Made by a program: the position numbers and the translations under genes
NCBI GenBank assembly: GCA_005799525.1
Contig: SYGN01000069.1
Span: 1 to 52,731, forward strand
DNA length: 52,731 nucleotides
Direction: 5' to 3'
Source of the DNA: Opitutaceae bacterium
GTDB lineage: Bacteria > Verrucomicrobiota > Verrucomicrobiia > Opitutales > Opitutaceae
The notes under the pieces: generated by a model
What the model was told of the DNA's origin: nothing
The model's database searches: none
Seen by the model: only the letters and a program-made list of their open reading frames with translations
Shown here: in pieces, positions 32,965 through 42,769 of the stretch
Layout of the letters: every line of letters begins with the position of its first letter
Numbering within the stretch: position 1 is the first letter of the stretch

Positions 32965-33780
32965 CTACCTCGCCAACTCCGGGACGACCTCGCCTATCAC
33001 CAGCTCACGTACCCCTTGGGCCCGAAACATCGACATTTGTCCTACCGCTGCGATCACTCGCCCGCCGTGCAACCGCGCCACCGACGCGTTACCCATCGCC
33101 AGCACCGCCTCGTCAGGATTGAACTTCAGATACGTCTTGAGCTTGCGCACCCGGGAAGCGTATTCCGCCTTTTGTTCCAGCGTCGTAGCCGGAAAGTGCG
33201 GATTGATCACGGCGGGGAAGATCCCGATCGCCGCCCGGCTCACGACATCCGCCGTCGGAAAATCGTTCGTTGTGCCGATGCGGAGCCCCGCGACATTCGC
33301 TCCCGCGCTTGATCCGCCATAAGGCACACCCGCCAGTACCCGAGCCCGAATCACCTCGAGCTGCCCGGTGCGCTGCAATTCACCCAACAGCACAAACGTC
33401 TCGCCGCCGACGACGAAAATTCCATCCGCCGTTTCCAGCATCTCTTTGGCCCCCGCCGGATCACGTCGGTGCAAGGACTCCACCTTAACGCGTTCACCGA
33501 GCAAATGGATAAACGCCGTCCGGAGCCGCAGCTCCATCGCGTCGCGTTCTGTCGCGTGCGTGGCATGCAGCACCAATGCCACCCGCCGACTCGCCGCATA
33601 GTGCTCGCGCATCACCGGCAGCACGGAGTCGGTAAAATGATTTCCATTCATCATCGAGCCGCCGCAAACCAACACCGAGGCCTGCGGTGACGTATAAAAT
33701 CCCGCGACTGGCGGCGGCGCGCCACGCAAGGCCAGCACCATACCCAATGCCAGCGTTCCCAGAATCCGGTAGATCAGCAT
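32965..33780 (-). CDS. Peptidase family S51 (PepE/cyanophycinase-like) protein, exported
   Basis: A 271-aa protein with a hydrophobic leader (ILGTLALGMVLALRGAP). The glutaminase-like fold of family S51 is shown by FVVGGETFVLL, the nucleophile elbow GGSSAGANV (S158) and INPHFPA, which supplies the catalytic histidine. Family members cleave aspartyl dipeptides, or cyanophycin when exported. The start codon directly abuts the stop of the sulfatase gene upstream (33780/33781), so it is the last gene of the six-gene - strand set. What a peptidase does there is unclear; a peptide released from a glycopeptide or peptidolipid would be one idea. Confidence 0.75.
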   Translation of the reverse strand: MLIYRILGTLALGMVLALRGAPPPVAGFYTSPQASVLVCGGSMMNGNHFTDSVLPVMREHYAASRRVALVLHATHATERDAMELRLRTAFIHLLGERVKVESLHRRDPAGAKEMLETADGIFVVGGETFVLLGELQRTGQLEVIRARVLAGVPYGGSSAGANVAGLRIGTTNDFPTADVVSRAAIGIFPAVINPHFPATTLEQKAEYASRVRKLKTYLKFNPDEAVLAMGNASVARLHGGRVIAAVGQMSMFRAQGVRELVIGEVVPELAR

Positions 33781-35241
33781 CTATTCGAGCTCCGGTGATT
33801 TCTTCTTTTTTCCTTCGCCCCTCTTCTTGCCTACCGCACCAGATGCCCCGTCGTTCTTCGTCGGCATCGGAGCCTTCACCGCCACACGCCACGCCACCAG
33901 CTTCGCGTGCAATTCCTTCGCTTTGTCCGGCATCGTGGTCGCGAGATTTTTCGACTCCCCGATGTCGTCACGTAGATTGTAGAGCTCCAGCCGCCCGTCT
34001 TCGAGATACTCCATGAGCTTCCAATCACCCGCGTGGATCAGGCTCACTGGAGTCGTGCGCCATTGATCGGCGCCCATGCCTAAGTAGCCCGGAAAGTGCT
34101 GAAAAATCGCTTCACGCTGGAGCGTCGCACGGGGCTTCCGCAGGAGCGGCACGAGACTCTCGCCGTCAAACACCTGCCCAGCCGGCATCGCGCCTCCCGC
34201 CAACGCCACCAGCGTCGGGTAAACATCCACATGGATCGCCGGCACATCACATACCGAGTCTGCCGCCACTTTCCCCGGCCACCGCGCGATAAACGGCACG
34301 CGCGTCCCTCCTTCGTAGAGACTGCCTTTGCCATGCCTCAGCGGTGCATTGTCCGTCACATCGCCCGCGCCGCCTTTGGCCAGACCTTCCCGAGTGTAGC
34401 CGCCGACGCCCCCGTTATCGCTCGTAAAGATCACCACCGTGTTCTCCACTAATTTCAGCTCCTCCAGCTTTGCCATCACGCGCCCGACGCTCTCGTCGAC
34501 ACTCGCGATCATCGCCGCGTAGGTCGGATTGTTGTGCCCGCCAACACCGGACTTGTTCTTAAACCTGGGGATCAACTCCGGCTTCGCATGGTGCGGCGAG
34601 TGCACGCCAAAGTGCGGCAGATAGAGGAAAAACGGCCCGTCCTTTTTTCGGGTGATGAAATCCACCGCCCGATCCGTCAGAAAATCCGCCAAATACTGCC
34701 CCTTCGGATACTCCGTTTTCGGGCTCGTCGCGAAGTCGAAGTGAGCGCCCATGGTCACAATGGCTTCGTCGAACCCGCGCTTACCGGGCGCATGTGCGCC
34801 CTGCTGCCCGATGTGCCATTTGCCGAACATCCCCGTCGCATAGCCCGCCGCCTTCAACGCCTGCGGCAAGATCACGCGGTCGAGCGGCAGCTCCGCGATA
34901 TTGTTCACCGGCCGCAACGGCCGCTTGCTCCAGTCGAAACGCTCCACGCCACCCACCGTGTAAACACCCGTCCGCGCCCCGTATTGTCCACTCATCAGCG
35001 CGGCGCGGGTCGGAGTGCAATTCTGGCAATGATGATAGTTTGTAAACTTCATTCCCTGCGCAGCCAGGCGGTCGATGTTCGGTGTCTCGTAGTATTTGCT
35101 GCCGAAGGCCCCTACATCCGTGTAACCGAGGTCGTCGGCCATGATGAAAATAAGATTCGGCTTCGACGCCGCAGGTGCCGCCGCGGAAGCAACTCCTATG
35201 ATTCCAAGGAGAATCATCACGAGACGGAGGGATGTTTTCAT
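33781..35241 (-). CDS. Exported sulfatase, formylglycine type
   Basis: A 486-aa arylsulfatase-family protein with a signal peptide (LLGIIGVASAAAP). Active-site parts are complete: metal aspartates in MADDLGY (36-37), the formylglycine motif C75-T-P-T-R79, GKWHIG, and FTSDNGG for the second metal site. A Cys-type enzyme needs the maturation enzyme FGE or anSME, not encoded here. The C-terminus is a highly charged lysine-rich tail. It hydrolyses a sulfate ester in the periplasm or outside; the substrate cannot be read from sequence. It follows another sulfatase gene by 37 bases in the same operon, and both lie with a ceramidase-like gene, so a sulfated glycolipid or glycan is a fair guess. Confidence 0.9.
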   Translation of the reverse strand: MKTSLRLVMILLGIIGVASAAAPAASKPNLIFIMADDLGYTDVGAFGSKYYETPNIDRLAAQGMKFTNYHHCQNCTPTRAALMSGQYGARTGVYTVGGVERFDWSKRPLRPVNNIAELPLDRVILPQALKAAGYATGMFGKWHIGQQGAHAPGKRGFDEAIVTMGAHFDFATSPKTEYPKGQYLADFLTDRAVDFITRKKDGPFFLYLPHFGVHSPHHAKPELIPRFKNKSGVGGHNNPTYAAMIASVDESVGRVMAKLEELKLVENTVVIFTSDNGGVGGYTREGLAKGGAGDVTDNAPLRHGKGSLYEGGTRVPFIARWPGKVAADSVCDVPAIHVDVYPTLVALAGGAMPAGQVFDGESLVPLLRKPRATLQREAIFQHFPGYLGMGADQWRTTPVSLIHAGDWKLMEYLEDGRLELYNLRDDIGESKNLATTMPDKAKELHAKLVAWRVAVKAPMPTKNDGASGAVGKKRGEGKKKKSPELE

Positions 35242-35278
35242 AGTTAAATGGAAAAGAAAATTTTCCGACGACTTACGG

Positions 35279-36643
35279 TTATTGTTTCTTCGTCTTGCGG
35301 TTCGCTTGACCCGGCCGCTGGGCCCCGAGGCCGGCGAAGACCGGCTCGATCAGTTCGCGGTCCCACGCGTCCAAGGCGGCAGCCAAACGGGCCGCTTCGC
35401 CAGGATGCTTTGCGGCCAGGCTCGTGGTCTCTGCGAGATCGGCGGAAAGATCGTAAAGCTCCGGGGCCTGCTTGGGCAGGTGCACAAGTTTCCAGGGCCC
35501 CTCACGCACAGCCCGCAGCTGGCCGTTACGCCAGAATAGCCGCTCATGCGGCGCACCGCTCTTCTCTCCCGTGAGATACGGGATCAAATTCACACTGTCG
35601 TATTTTTTATCCGTCGGCATCGGCGCGCCTGCCGCCGCCAGCGTCGTGGCGAATACGTCCACCGAACTCACCGACCGGTCATCCGTGCCCCCTGCCCGAA
35701 TTTTTTCCGGCCAAGCGACGAGAAATGGCACGCGAATGCCGCCTTCGTAAAGTTCACCCTTCTTGCCCCGCAACCGGCCATTTTCAGATCCGTTCGGTCC
35801 GGCCGGACCACCGTTGTCACTGAAGAAAAAAATCAGCGTCCGCTCCGCCTGACCCGACTCGCGCAAGGCACTCAGTGCCTCACCGATCGCATCATCCATC
35901 AAACTCATTTGAGCCGCATAGGCGCGCCGTTTCGGGTCGGCAATGGCTGCAAACCGCGCAAGCCGCTCCGGCGTGGGTTCGTTCGGCGAATGCGGCGCGT
36001 TGAACGCCAAATACAGAAACCACGGCTCGTTCTTGTGCCGCCGCACAAACGCGGCCGCCTCTTGCCCGAGCGCGGTCGTCAAGTGCTCCGGCGGCTCCAC
36101 GCCGACGCCGTTGCGCTCGAGCGGCACCGAGTATTCCACGGCCGCATTCGGTTTCCACTCACGAAACTTGTGGCCGCCACCGATGAAGCCGAACGTTTCC
36201 TGAAACCCCCGCTTGCCCGGCGCGAACTCCGGCGCCGCCCCGAGGTGCCACTTCCCAATCCACCCGGTCGCGTAGCCCGCCCGCACGAGGTGCTCCGGCA
36301 ACAACGTCTCCGTGGTCGGCAACCCTTCCGTGCGGTCGGTGGGATCGTAAAAGGGATTCCGCTCGTGACCGAAGCGCTGCTGATAGCGACCTGTCATCAG
36401 CCCCGCCCGCGTCGGACTGCAAAACGGATGAGTCACATACCCGCTCGTGAAGCGCACGCCCGCCTGCGCGAGCCGGTCGAGGTGCGGCGTCGGAATTTCC
36501 GTCGACCCCTGAAAACCCGCATCCGCGTAGCCCTGATCATCGGAGACGATCAGCAGCACATTGGGTCTCCGTGCATCGGCTGCCCCAGCCACCGATGCCA
36601 GCAGCCACGTGCATAACATCACATTACGGAGGAGTATTTTCAT
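35279..36643 (-). CDS. Exported sulfatase, formylglycine type, second copy
   Basis: A 454-aa sulfatase with a signal peptide (MLCTWLLASVAGAADA). It has VSDDQGY (metal site), C75-S-P-T-R79 (formylglycine motif), GKWHLGAAPEF and FFSDNGGPAG. It is clearly different in sequence from its neighbour at 33781, so the pair probably removes sulfate from different positions or substrates rather than being a recent duplication. It lies 60 bases after the cytochrome-fusion gene and 37 before the next sulfatase gene, on the same strand. The C-terminus ends in a basic tail. Confidence 0.9.
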   Translation of the reverse strand: MKILLRNVMLCTWLLASVAGAADARRPNVLLIVSDDQGYADAGFQGSTEIPTPHLDRLAQAGVRFTSGYVTHPFCSPTRAGLMTGRYQQRFGHERNPFYDPTDRTEGLPTTETLLPEHLVRAGYATGWIGKWHLGAAPEFAPGKRGFQETFGFIGGGHKFREWKPNAAVEYSVPLERNGVGVEPPEHLTTALGQEAAAFVRRHKNEPWFLYLAFNAPHSPNEPTPERLARFAAIADPKRRAYAAQMSLMDDAIGEALSALRESGQAERTLIFFFSDNGGPAGPNGSENGRLRGKKGELYEGGIRVPFLVAWPEKIRAGGTDDRSVSSVDVFATTLAAAGAPMPTDKKYDSVNLIPYLTGEKSGAPHERLFWRNGQLRAVREGPWKLVHLPKQAPELYDLSADLAETTSLAAKHPGEAARLAAALDAWDRELIEPVFAGLGAQRPGQANRKTKKQ

Positions 36644-36703
36644 GGGGCCGCAAACGTTACGCGCGCGTCGTTCACGCGTGCAAAGTCAAATACACTCTTT
36701 CTG

Positions 36704-39649
36704 CTATTTTGCCGCCGCACCCGCCTCGCCAGCCAGCAGCGCGATCAAGTCCGCCATCGCCCCCGGCGTGACCACGGCCTCCAGTCCCTCCGGCATCAGC
36801 GAGCGACCCGAACTCACCAGCAGCCGCACCTCGTTCCGCAAGATCACGTGCTCCGCACCATCGAGTCCGCGCAAGGTAATGCTGTTGCTAGCCTCCGTCA
36901 CCAGCATCCCCGCTAATGAGCGGCCATCCAGCAGCGTCGCCGCATTCATCATGTAGCGATCCTCCACCGCCCGATTCGGATCGAGAATGTGTGCGACGAG
37001 ATACGGTGCTGTCCGGTCTTTCACGACCGCCAGATCGGGACCGATGGTTCCGCCGCTTCTCGCGCCAAACGCATGGCACGCCCGACAATTTTGCTCGAAC
37101 ACTCCCTCCCCTTTCACCGCGTCACCCCTTTGTTCCCTAATGTCCGCCAGCATGCGGTCGATGGCCGCCTGCCGGTTCGGATCAATGCCCGCCTGAAACA
37201 CCCGTGTAGCCCGGTCCGCCAGCTTTGCGTCAATGTGGTGCGTCATCCGTTGCTTCTGCGCGGGATCGATCTGCGCGAGCATCGTCGGATCCGCCTCCAC
37301 CCGATCGAGCAACACTTGCGACCAGGCGACGCGGCTCGTGACCAGTTCGATTACCGCCGAGCGCACCAGCGCGCCGTGACTGCGCCACCCGGCCAACACG
37401 CGCTTCGGCACCGCCGGTCGGTTCATCCGGCCCAGCGCCGCGACCGCGGCCACTTGCACCTCCACCGGCACTTGCGGCCCCAGCAGTCTCGCCAGCAACT
37501 CAAGATCTTCGTCCACCCCCGAGCGTGCGCGTCCCAAGAGCCGCACGGCCGCCACGCGATCGGCCGTCGCTCCGTCGGCCTCGTTCGCCATCCGCCGTGC
37601 GGCAAAAAACAATTCATCCGTTCCCGCCAGCGCCCGTTTCATTGACTCATCCGCGGTGCGCTGGAGTTGCGCGAGGGTCTTGTTATTCCGCTGTAACCAG
37701 TCGAGGAGCTGGCCTAGCGACCAAAACGCCTCGGGCAAATCCGCCGCCTCCCGTCGGCTGGCAATCGCGTCCAGGATACTCACCAGCGCCTTGGCATTTT
37801 CCGTCACCGTTGCGACCTCGACGAGCAGCGAATTCTCCGCCCCCCCTTCACGCTGCAGCGCAGCCATCAGCGTCTCCGCATGCGGCAACGCGGAACTCAA
37901 TGCCGCCGCTTTCACGAACCGATCCGACTCACTCCGCAGCAGACGCGCCAACGCCTCGCCGGCCGCCGGGTCTTTCCATTCGCCCAACGTGTAACCCACC
38001 TGCAGTCGCACCCCCGCGTCGGCGTCGGAGGCTTTTGCCACCACGGCCGCCAATAATTCCGGCGCCGTCGTCACCCATCCTTCACTCAATCGCACGGCCT
38101 GCCGCCGCACGCCGGGATGCCCATCCGCCATCCCCCGAGCAACCGTCGTCGGTTGCAATTCGCCCATGCCATGCAGTGCCCACAACGCCTGCACACGCGT
38201 CGCCGCTCGGCCCGATTCCCGCGCGAGCCGCTCCAGTCCCGGCACCGCACCGCGTTCTTGCCGCCACATGAATTGCTGTTGCGCGAGGTCACGCAACACG
38301 CCACTCGGACTTTCCAAGGCCTCAACCAACCCCGCCGCATCCGCCCGATCCAGCCGCGGCACTGCGCGTAGCGGCACGCCTTTCCGTTTCACGCGATAAA
38401 TCCGCCCTTTGTCCTCGCCCGCCCGCAGATCGCCGATCCGCTGCTGCCACTCCGCCGGAATCCACTGGGGATGTTCGATCACCAGCCGATACATATCCGC
38501 GATATACAGCGCCCCATCCGGACCCGCTCGCGCCGCCGTGAACCGCGACCACAGGTCAGCTGAAGCAAAAAACTCCGACGCCTTCTCCTCCGCCGCGCGC
38601 TCGCCCACAAATGACGACCCGACGGCGCGCACCTGCTCGCGATGCACCAGATTGTGCACGGGCTCGCAGACAAAAATATTCCCGGCCACGTCCGCCCCGA
38701 GCAGGTCGTCGCGATAAATCGCCGGACTGCACGCCGACGTGAAGTGGTTGAATCCGTGCGGATCATTAAACCGTGCAAAGGTCGCGCTCGCCGGAAACAC
38801 CCGCGCCGCCCCCGCACTCGCTCCCACCGTCACGATCGCATTCGGCGGCACCAAGTGCGGATTCCTCCGCAGGTAACGCTCCTCGAGCGCGTAGTGCCAA
38901 AGGGGGTTCGAGTTATTGCAACCAAACCAATTCCCCCAGTCGTCGCGGCTCCGGCCATATTGCGAATTGCCGACGAGCAGCTCGATGCCGCCTGCATCAG
39001 GCTGGATGCGGAAATCCCGCCGCCCCACGTCCACGGTGCGCTCGGTTTTCGTCGAGGTGATTTTCCCGCCGCTCTCCCCGTTCGCCAAATGCACCCAACC
39101 CTCGAGCGACCATTCCAGACTATTCGTGAGATGCTGCTCGTTGCCCGTGGCCAAACCACGAAACAGCACCGTCGTCCGATCCGCGCGCCCGTCGCCATCG
39201 GTATCTTGCAAGAAGAGCACATTCGGCACCGAGGTCACGAGCAGGCCGTCGCGCCACGGCAGTACCGAAGTCGGCGACTTCAATCCATCAGCGAACAACG
39301 TCGCCCGGTCGTAATGCCCGTCGCCGCGCGTTGACTCCAGCACGCGGATACGCCCACCGGGTTTCCCCTGCCCATCCATTCCGCTCGGGTAGTCCGCCAT
39401 CTCCACCACCCACATCCGCCCGTCCGCGCCCCACGCCAGGTTGATGGGATCCCGCACCATCGGCTCGGCGGCGACCAGTTCCACGACAAACCCGGCCGCC
39501 ACGTTGATCGCCGCCAAAGAGGCCGCGGGGCTCCGTGCCTCCGGCAGCACGACTTTCTCCGGCGGCGCCACTTCCTTGTAAGCGCGCGCCGTGGCGCACG
39601 CGCCCACACCCACGACGAAGCTCACCGCCAATCGGCAGCAGCGCTTCAT
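36704..39649 (-). CDS. PVC-type beta-propeller dehydrogenase / HEAT / cytochrome c fusion
   Basis: A 981-aa exported protein. Residues 40-400 form the membrane-bound dehydrogenase-like beta-propeller (INLAWGADGRMWVVEMADYP, TDGDGRAD, FIADMYR-like IADMYRLVIEHP). Residues 410-760 are HEAT-like helical repeats. Residues 840-975 are a cytochrome c domain with the heme site C855-RAC-H859 and the PVC-type tail. This three-part architecture is characteristic of Planctomycetota and Verrucomicrobiota. By analogy it oxidises a sugar or alcohol in the periplasm and passes electrons through its own heme. The ATG overlaps the stop of the ceramidase-like gene upstream (ATGA), so the two are coupled. Confidence 0.85.
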   Translation of the reverse strand: MKRCCRLAVSFVVGVGACATARAYKEVAPPEKVVLPEARSPAASLAAINVAAGFVVELVAAEPMVRDPINLAWGADGRMWVVEMADYPSGMDGQGKPGGRIRVLESTRGDGHYDRATLFADGLKSPTSVLPWRDGLLVTSVPNVLFLQDTDGDGRADRTTVLFRGLATGNEQHLTNSLEWSLEGWVHLANGESGGKITSTKTERTVDVGRRDFRIQPDAGGIELLVGNSQYGRSRDDWGNWFGCNNSNPLWHYALEERYLRRNPHLVPPNAIVTVGASAGAARVFPASATFARFNDPHGFNHFTSACSPAIYRDDLLGADVAGNIFVCEPVHNLVHREQVRAVGSSFVGERAAEEKASEFFASADLWSRFTAARAGPDGALYIADMYRLVIEHPQWIPAEWQQRIGDLRAGEDKGRIYRVKRKGVPLRAVPRLDRADAAGLVEALESPSGVLRDLAQQQFMWRQERGAVPGLERLARESGRAATRVQALWALHGMGELQPTTVARGMADGHPGVRRQAVRLSEGWVTTAPELLAAVVAKASDADAGVRLQVGYTLGEWKDPAAGEALARLLRSESDRFVKAAALSSALPHAETLMAALQREGGAENSLLVEVATVTENAKALVSILDAIASRREAADLPEAFWSLGQLLDWLQRNNKTLAQLQRTADESMKRALAGTDELFFAARRMANEADGATADRVAAVRLLGRARSGVDEDLELLARLLGPQVPVEVQVAAVAALGRMNRPAVPKRVLAGWRSHGALVRSAVIELVTSRVAWSQVLLDRVEADPTMLAQIDPAQKQRMTHHIDAKLADRATRVFQAGIDPNRQAAIDRMLADIREQRGDAVKGEGVFEQNCRACHAFGARSGGTIGPDLAVVKDRTAPYLVAHILDPNRAVEDRYMMNAATLLDGRSLAGMLVTEASNSITLRGLDGAEHVILRNEVRLLVSSGRSLMPEGLEAVVTPGAMADLIALLAGEAGAAAK

Positions 39650-41160
39650 CGCGGTGAGCCCTTCAGAAAATTCACGGGCAATACGTCATGTACCGTCCGC
39701 ACGATGCGGTCTTCGGTGTCTTCGGCCAAGCGCGTCGGCCAGCCGTAATAATCCATCGCGTGGTCCGCTTCGTAGCCGCCTTCCTGGAGCACTTGCCGCG
39801 AGGGAATGTAGCAGGGCACGTGGTTCGCGTAGGCGTTCACCCACAAGCGCGCCACCCCCAGTTCGCGTTTCAAACGCAGCGCATACTCCGCCACCACTTC
39901 GCCGCCGAGAAACACCATCGCAAAATCTTCGCCAAACGCCCACGCCTGCACCGGATACGGCACCGCCGACGGCAACGATTTTCCGGCGTCGAGTTGTCTC
40001 AAAAACTGGACCGCCGCGTAGGCAATGTTCGGTTTTCCTCTCAACCGCGCCTCGAGTTCTTCCCTCGGCACCACGCGGTCCAGCGGCAGTTCGATACGCC
40101 GAAATGCCGCGTGCGTCACCTGACCCACCGCGCGCATTTCGCCGGCCATCACGCGCGCCACTTCCTCGGCCACCGCCCCGCCGTTCGTCGCCACCGCCGG
40201 CAACCCGCGCGGCTGCGGATCGGAATCCGCGCCACAACCAATCGCCACCAACGCCACCGCACCGCCATTCGTCCCCTCGATTCGTTTCGCCGCCTCTCCG
40301 GCCCAGTCGGGATGCACGTAGTTGTCTCCACCTTTCAACGTCGTGCAATGGCACGCATAATTCACCAACACGGCCCGCACGTCGCCCTGCTCATCCACTG
40401 CCCGCAGCACGGGCAACGCATGATCCACCGGCCCGCCCGGCGTCGCCTTGTAACCGGCATGCTTGCCGTCGACGATCAGCCGGCGGTTCACCGCGAAATC
40501 CGTCTTGCCTTGCGCCCACGCCAGCCGCGCCGGCTTCCGGTCCGCCAGCGCCGCGAGCGCCACCGCGATGAGTTTCTCCTGCAGCCTCGCCGTGTAGCGC
40601 TCGATCCGCGCCTGCTCCTCCACCGGCAGATCCCGCGAGAACATAAAGGGTATCGTACCCGCAATCGCCGGCCCCGTGTGCTGGTGCGTCGCGCACACCG
40701 CGATGCGCTCGCGCGTGATCACCGGATACTTCGCGCGCACCGCCGTCGCGACCACCTCGCTCACTCCTTCGCTCACCGCAATCACCTCCGCCGTGATGAG
40801 CACCACCGGTCCGGCCGCATCTGACCCGATCGCCAGCGCACGCGCCGTCATTGGCATCTGCACCCGCGTGGCTTCGGCCGGTCGTGACTGATAGCCAGAA
40901 AGTCGGATCGGCAACTCCGGCGTGATGTCACTGCGCGCGACACCCACCGCCACCGTCGGTTCGGCGGCGCCCAGGATCCTCAAAAACAATAAGCCCAGCG
41001 CGGCCCGCCGAAATAACCGCGGCAGGGCCACCAGGAACACGCCACGCCCGTCCACTGGGGATTTCCGGTCGGCAGCCCGCTGGCTGGCGCGTTTTGCGCG
41101 CGAGCCCGCTCGCAGCCTACCCGGCCCGTGACTTCCCAACGCACAGGTAAGCGCAGTCAT
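39646..41160 (-). CDS. Neutral/alkaline ceramidase-family protein, exported
   Basis: Up to 504 aa. The core (VGVARSDITPELPIRLSGYQSR, CATHQHTGPA, NYACHCTT, CGADSDPQPRG) matches the neutral ceramidase N-terminal domain, with histidines of the HxH type for zinc. These enzymes cleave the amide of ceramide; PVC bacteria carry many divergent members of unknown substrate, usually shorter and lacking the C-terminal domain, as here. ATG 41160 lies eight bases after the previous stop, but its first 40 codons cross a REP-like segment (41074-41121). A GTG at 41040 would start directly at the signal peptide (FRRAALGLLFLRILGAAEP) and may be the true start. The 3' end overlaps the cytochrome-fusion gene. 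Confidence 0.75.
   Translation of the reverse strand: MTALTCALGSHGPGRLRAGSRAKRASQRAADRKSPVDGRGVFLVALPRLFRRAALGLLFLRILGAAEPTVAVGVARSDITPELPIRLSGYQSRPAEATRVQMPMTARALAIGSDAAGPVVLITAEVIAVSEGVSEVVATAVRAKYPVITRERIAVCATHQHTGPAIAGTIPFMFSRDLPVEEQARIERYTARLQEKLIAVALAALADRKPARLAWAQGKTDFAVNRRLIVDGKHAGYKATPGGPVDHALPVLRAVDEQGDVRAVLVNYACHCTTLKGGDNYVHPDWAGEAAKRIEGTNGGAVALVAIGCGADSDPQPRGLPAVATNGGAVAEEVARVMAGEMRAVGQVTHAAFRRIELPLDRVVPREELEARLRGKPNIAYAAVQFLRQLDAGKSLPSAVPYPVQAWAFGEDFAMVFLGGEVVAEYALRLKRELGVARLWVNAYANHVPCYIPSRQVLQEGGYEADHAMDYYGWPTRLAEDTEDRIVRTVHDVLPVNFLKGSPR
41074..41121. repeat. REP-like repeat at the 5' end of the ceramidase-like gene
   Basis: AGCCCGCTGGCTGGCGCG, TTTTGCG, then CGAGCCCGCTCGCAGCCTAC. 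It includes the inverted pair GCGAGC...GCTCGC and a GTAGGCTGCGAGC end on the - strand, like the unit at 47537-47563. Confidence 0.5.
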
Positions 41161-41168
41161 GGTCAGGC

Positions 41169-42644
41169 CTAGACCGTTTCCGGAATCACATACGGCGGAC
41201 GCTGCGTCTCGTGCACCAAATAGCGCGCCCGCTCCAGCGCGCCTTCTCCCCCCGACGACACCCGGGTAATCCCGTCACCCTTGGCCTCAATGTCCATCCA
41301 CGGCCCGAGGGTAAGCGGACGTTTCGGGAGATCGACACCGTGCACGCTCAAGTGCTCCTCCATCGACCGCGCGATCCCCGCTGCCGCCGGTATCGCGCTC
41401 AACGCACTCGCCACTTCTGCCTGCGTCGCGGGCGCGCCGACGCGCAGCGAAATATTCCCGAAGTGACACATCGCCGCCGAGGCGTGCCCGATCTCCGCCG
41501 AAGCTGCGAGATCCTGCGTGCGCCGGCTCCGCACCGCGTCGAGAAAGTTCGTCATGTGCGCCACGACGCCACCTTCGCCGGGAAATTTCTTGATCACCTT
41601 GCCGCTCGGATCGTTCGCCGTGCAGCCGATGAGCCCCGCCAGCGTGCCGCCTTCGCAATGCGCCACCACGCCCACGCGCAGCCCGCCCGCTTGATCCATG
41701 TAACTCACCCCGGGCTTCGCCGACAGGCCGCGCGCTTCGAAAATCACCGGCGCCGCGTCGTAGTCGTAGACTGCGATCTGCGCATTCGGCGTCTCCGCCG
41801 GATCGTCATGCACATAGCGTCCCCCCATCCCGAGCACCCGCTTCGGTGGTCCGTCCGCGCGCACCATCCGCCGCGCCACATCGAGGATGTGCACGCCGTT
41901 GTTGCCCAGTTCGCCGTTGCCCGTCGCCCACGACCAGTGCCAGTCATAGTGCAACGTGTCGCGCTCCAGCGGGAGCACTGGCGTCGGCCCACAAAACACA
42001 TCGTAGTTCATCCAGTCCGGATACCACGGCGCTTTGCGCGGAATCGCATCGCGTTTCCCATAATAAGGCGCGTGGACATAGTTCAGTTTTCCGAGCCCGC
42101 CTTCGTGCAGAAATTTGATCCCCGCGGCGAGTCCGCCCTCCGAACGATACTGCGTCCCCACTTGCACAATACGTCCGTATTTCGCCGCCGCCTCCACCAT
42201 CTTGCGCCCCTCCCACACCGTGTGGCTCATGGGCTTTTCGACATAGACATCCTTCCCCGCCTGACACGCCCACACGGTCAGCAACGCGTGCCAATGATTC
42301 GGCGTCACGATGAGCACCGCATCCACATCCGCCCGCGCCAACACCGCCCGCCCATCCGTGCTCGTAAACGGCGCCGTTGCCCCCGCCTTCAAACCGGCCT
42401 GCGCCTTCGCCATCTGCATCGGATCAACATCGCACAGCGCGACGACCCGCACATCCTTCCGCATCAAAAATTGCTTGATGTGCGCCCGCGCCTTGGCGCC
42501 ACAACCGATAATCCCGAGTCGCACCGCCTCGTTGGCCCCGACCGGCGCCGCCCACGCGGGCGCCTTCAGGCCAGCGGCCAGCGCACCGGCTCCGGCCGCC
42601 CAGGCAGTTTTCGTTAGAAAGGAACGACGGTTAATTTTTTTCAT
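41169..42644 (-). CDS. Tat-exported Gfo/Idh/MocA-family oxidoreductase
   Basis: A 491-aa protein with a twin-arginine signal (RRSFLTK at residues 6-12, then an alanine-rich hydrophobic core ending APAWAAP). The Rossmann domain has LGIIGCGAKARAH, and the EKP motif is VEKPMSHTVWEG. The C-terminal domain has GNNGVHILDVARRM with the active-site His/Asp. Tat export implies folding with bound NAD(P) in the cytoplasm and action in the periplasm, as known for related PVC and Bacteroidota sugar oxidoreductases. It is the first gene of the - strand set with ceramidase-like, cytochrome-fusion, sulfatase and peptidase genes. The divergent gene at 42770 is 125 bases away, so the shared gap should hold both promoters. 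Confidence 0.9.
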   Translation of the reverse strand: MKKINRRSFLTKTAWAAGAGALAAGLKAPAWAAPVGANEAVRLGIIGCGAKARAHIKQFLMRKDVRVVALCDVDPMQMAKAQAGLKAGATAPFTSTDGRAVLARADVDAVLIVTPNHWHALLTVWACQAGKDVYVEKPMSHTVWEGRKMVEAAAKYGRIVQVGTQYRSEGGLAAGIKFLHEGGLGKLNYVHAPYYGKRDAIPRKAPWYPDWMNYDVFCGPTPVLPLERDTLHYDWHWSWATGNGELGNNGVHILDVARRMVRADGPPKRVLGMGGRYVHDDPAETPNAQIAVYDYDAAPVIFEARGLSAKPGVSYMDQAGGLRVGVVAHCEGGTLAGLIGCTANDPSGKVIKKFPGEGGVVAHMTNFLDAVRSRRTQDLAASAEIGHASAAMCHFGNISLRVGAPATQAEVASALSAIPAAAGIARSMEEHLSVHGVDLPKRPLTLGPWMDIEAKGDGITRVSSGGEGALERARYLVHETQRPPYVIPETV

Positions 42645-42769
42645 GGGGTCGGGGGATTAAAGGATCTGCGAAGACCAGCATATACGCCCACCGCCATCCT
42701 CAAGCTCAGAGATTGCGTCTTGGCGTGGCGCGCCCGTTCCGTAACTTCACCCGACCCCACTCTCCCCCT

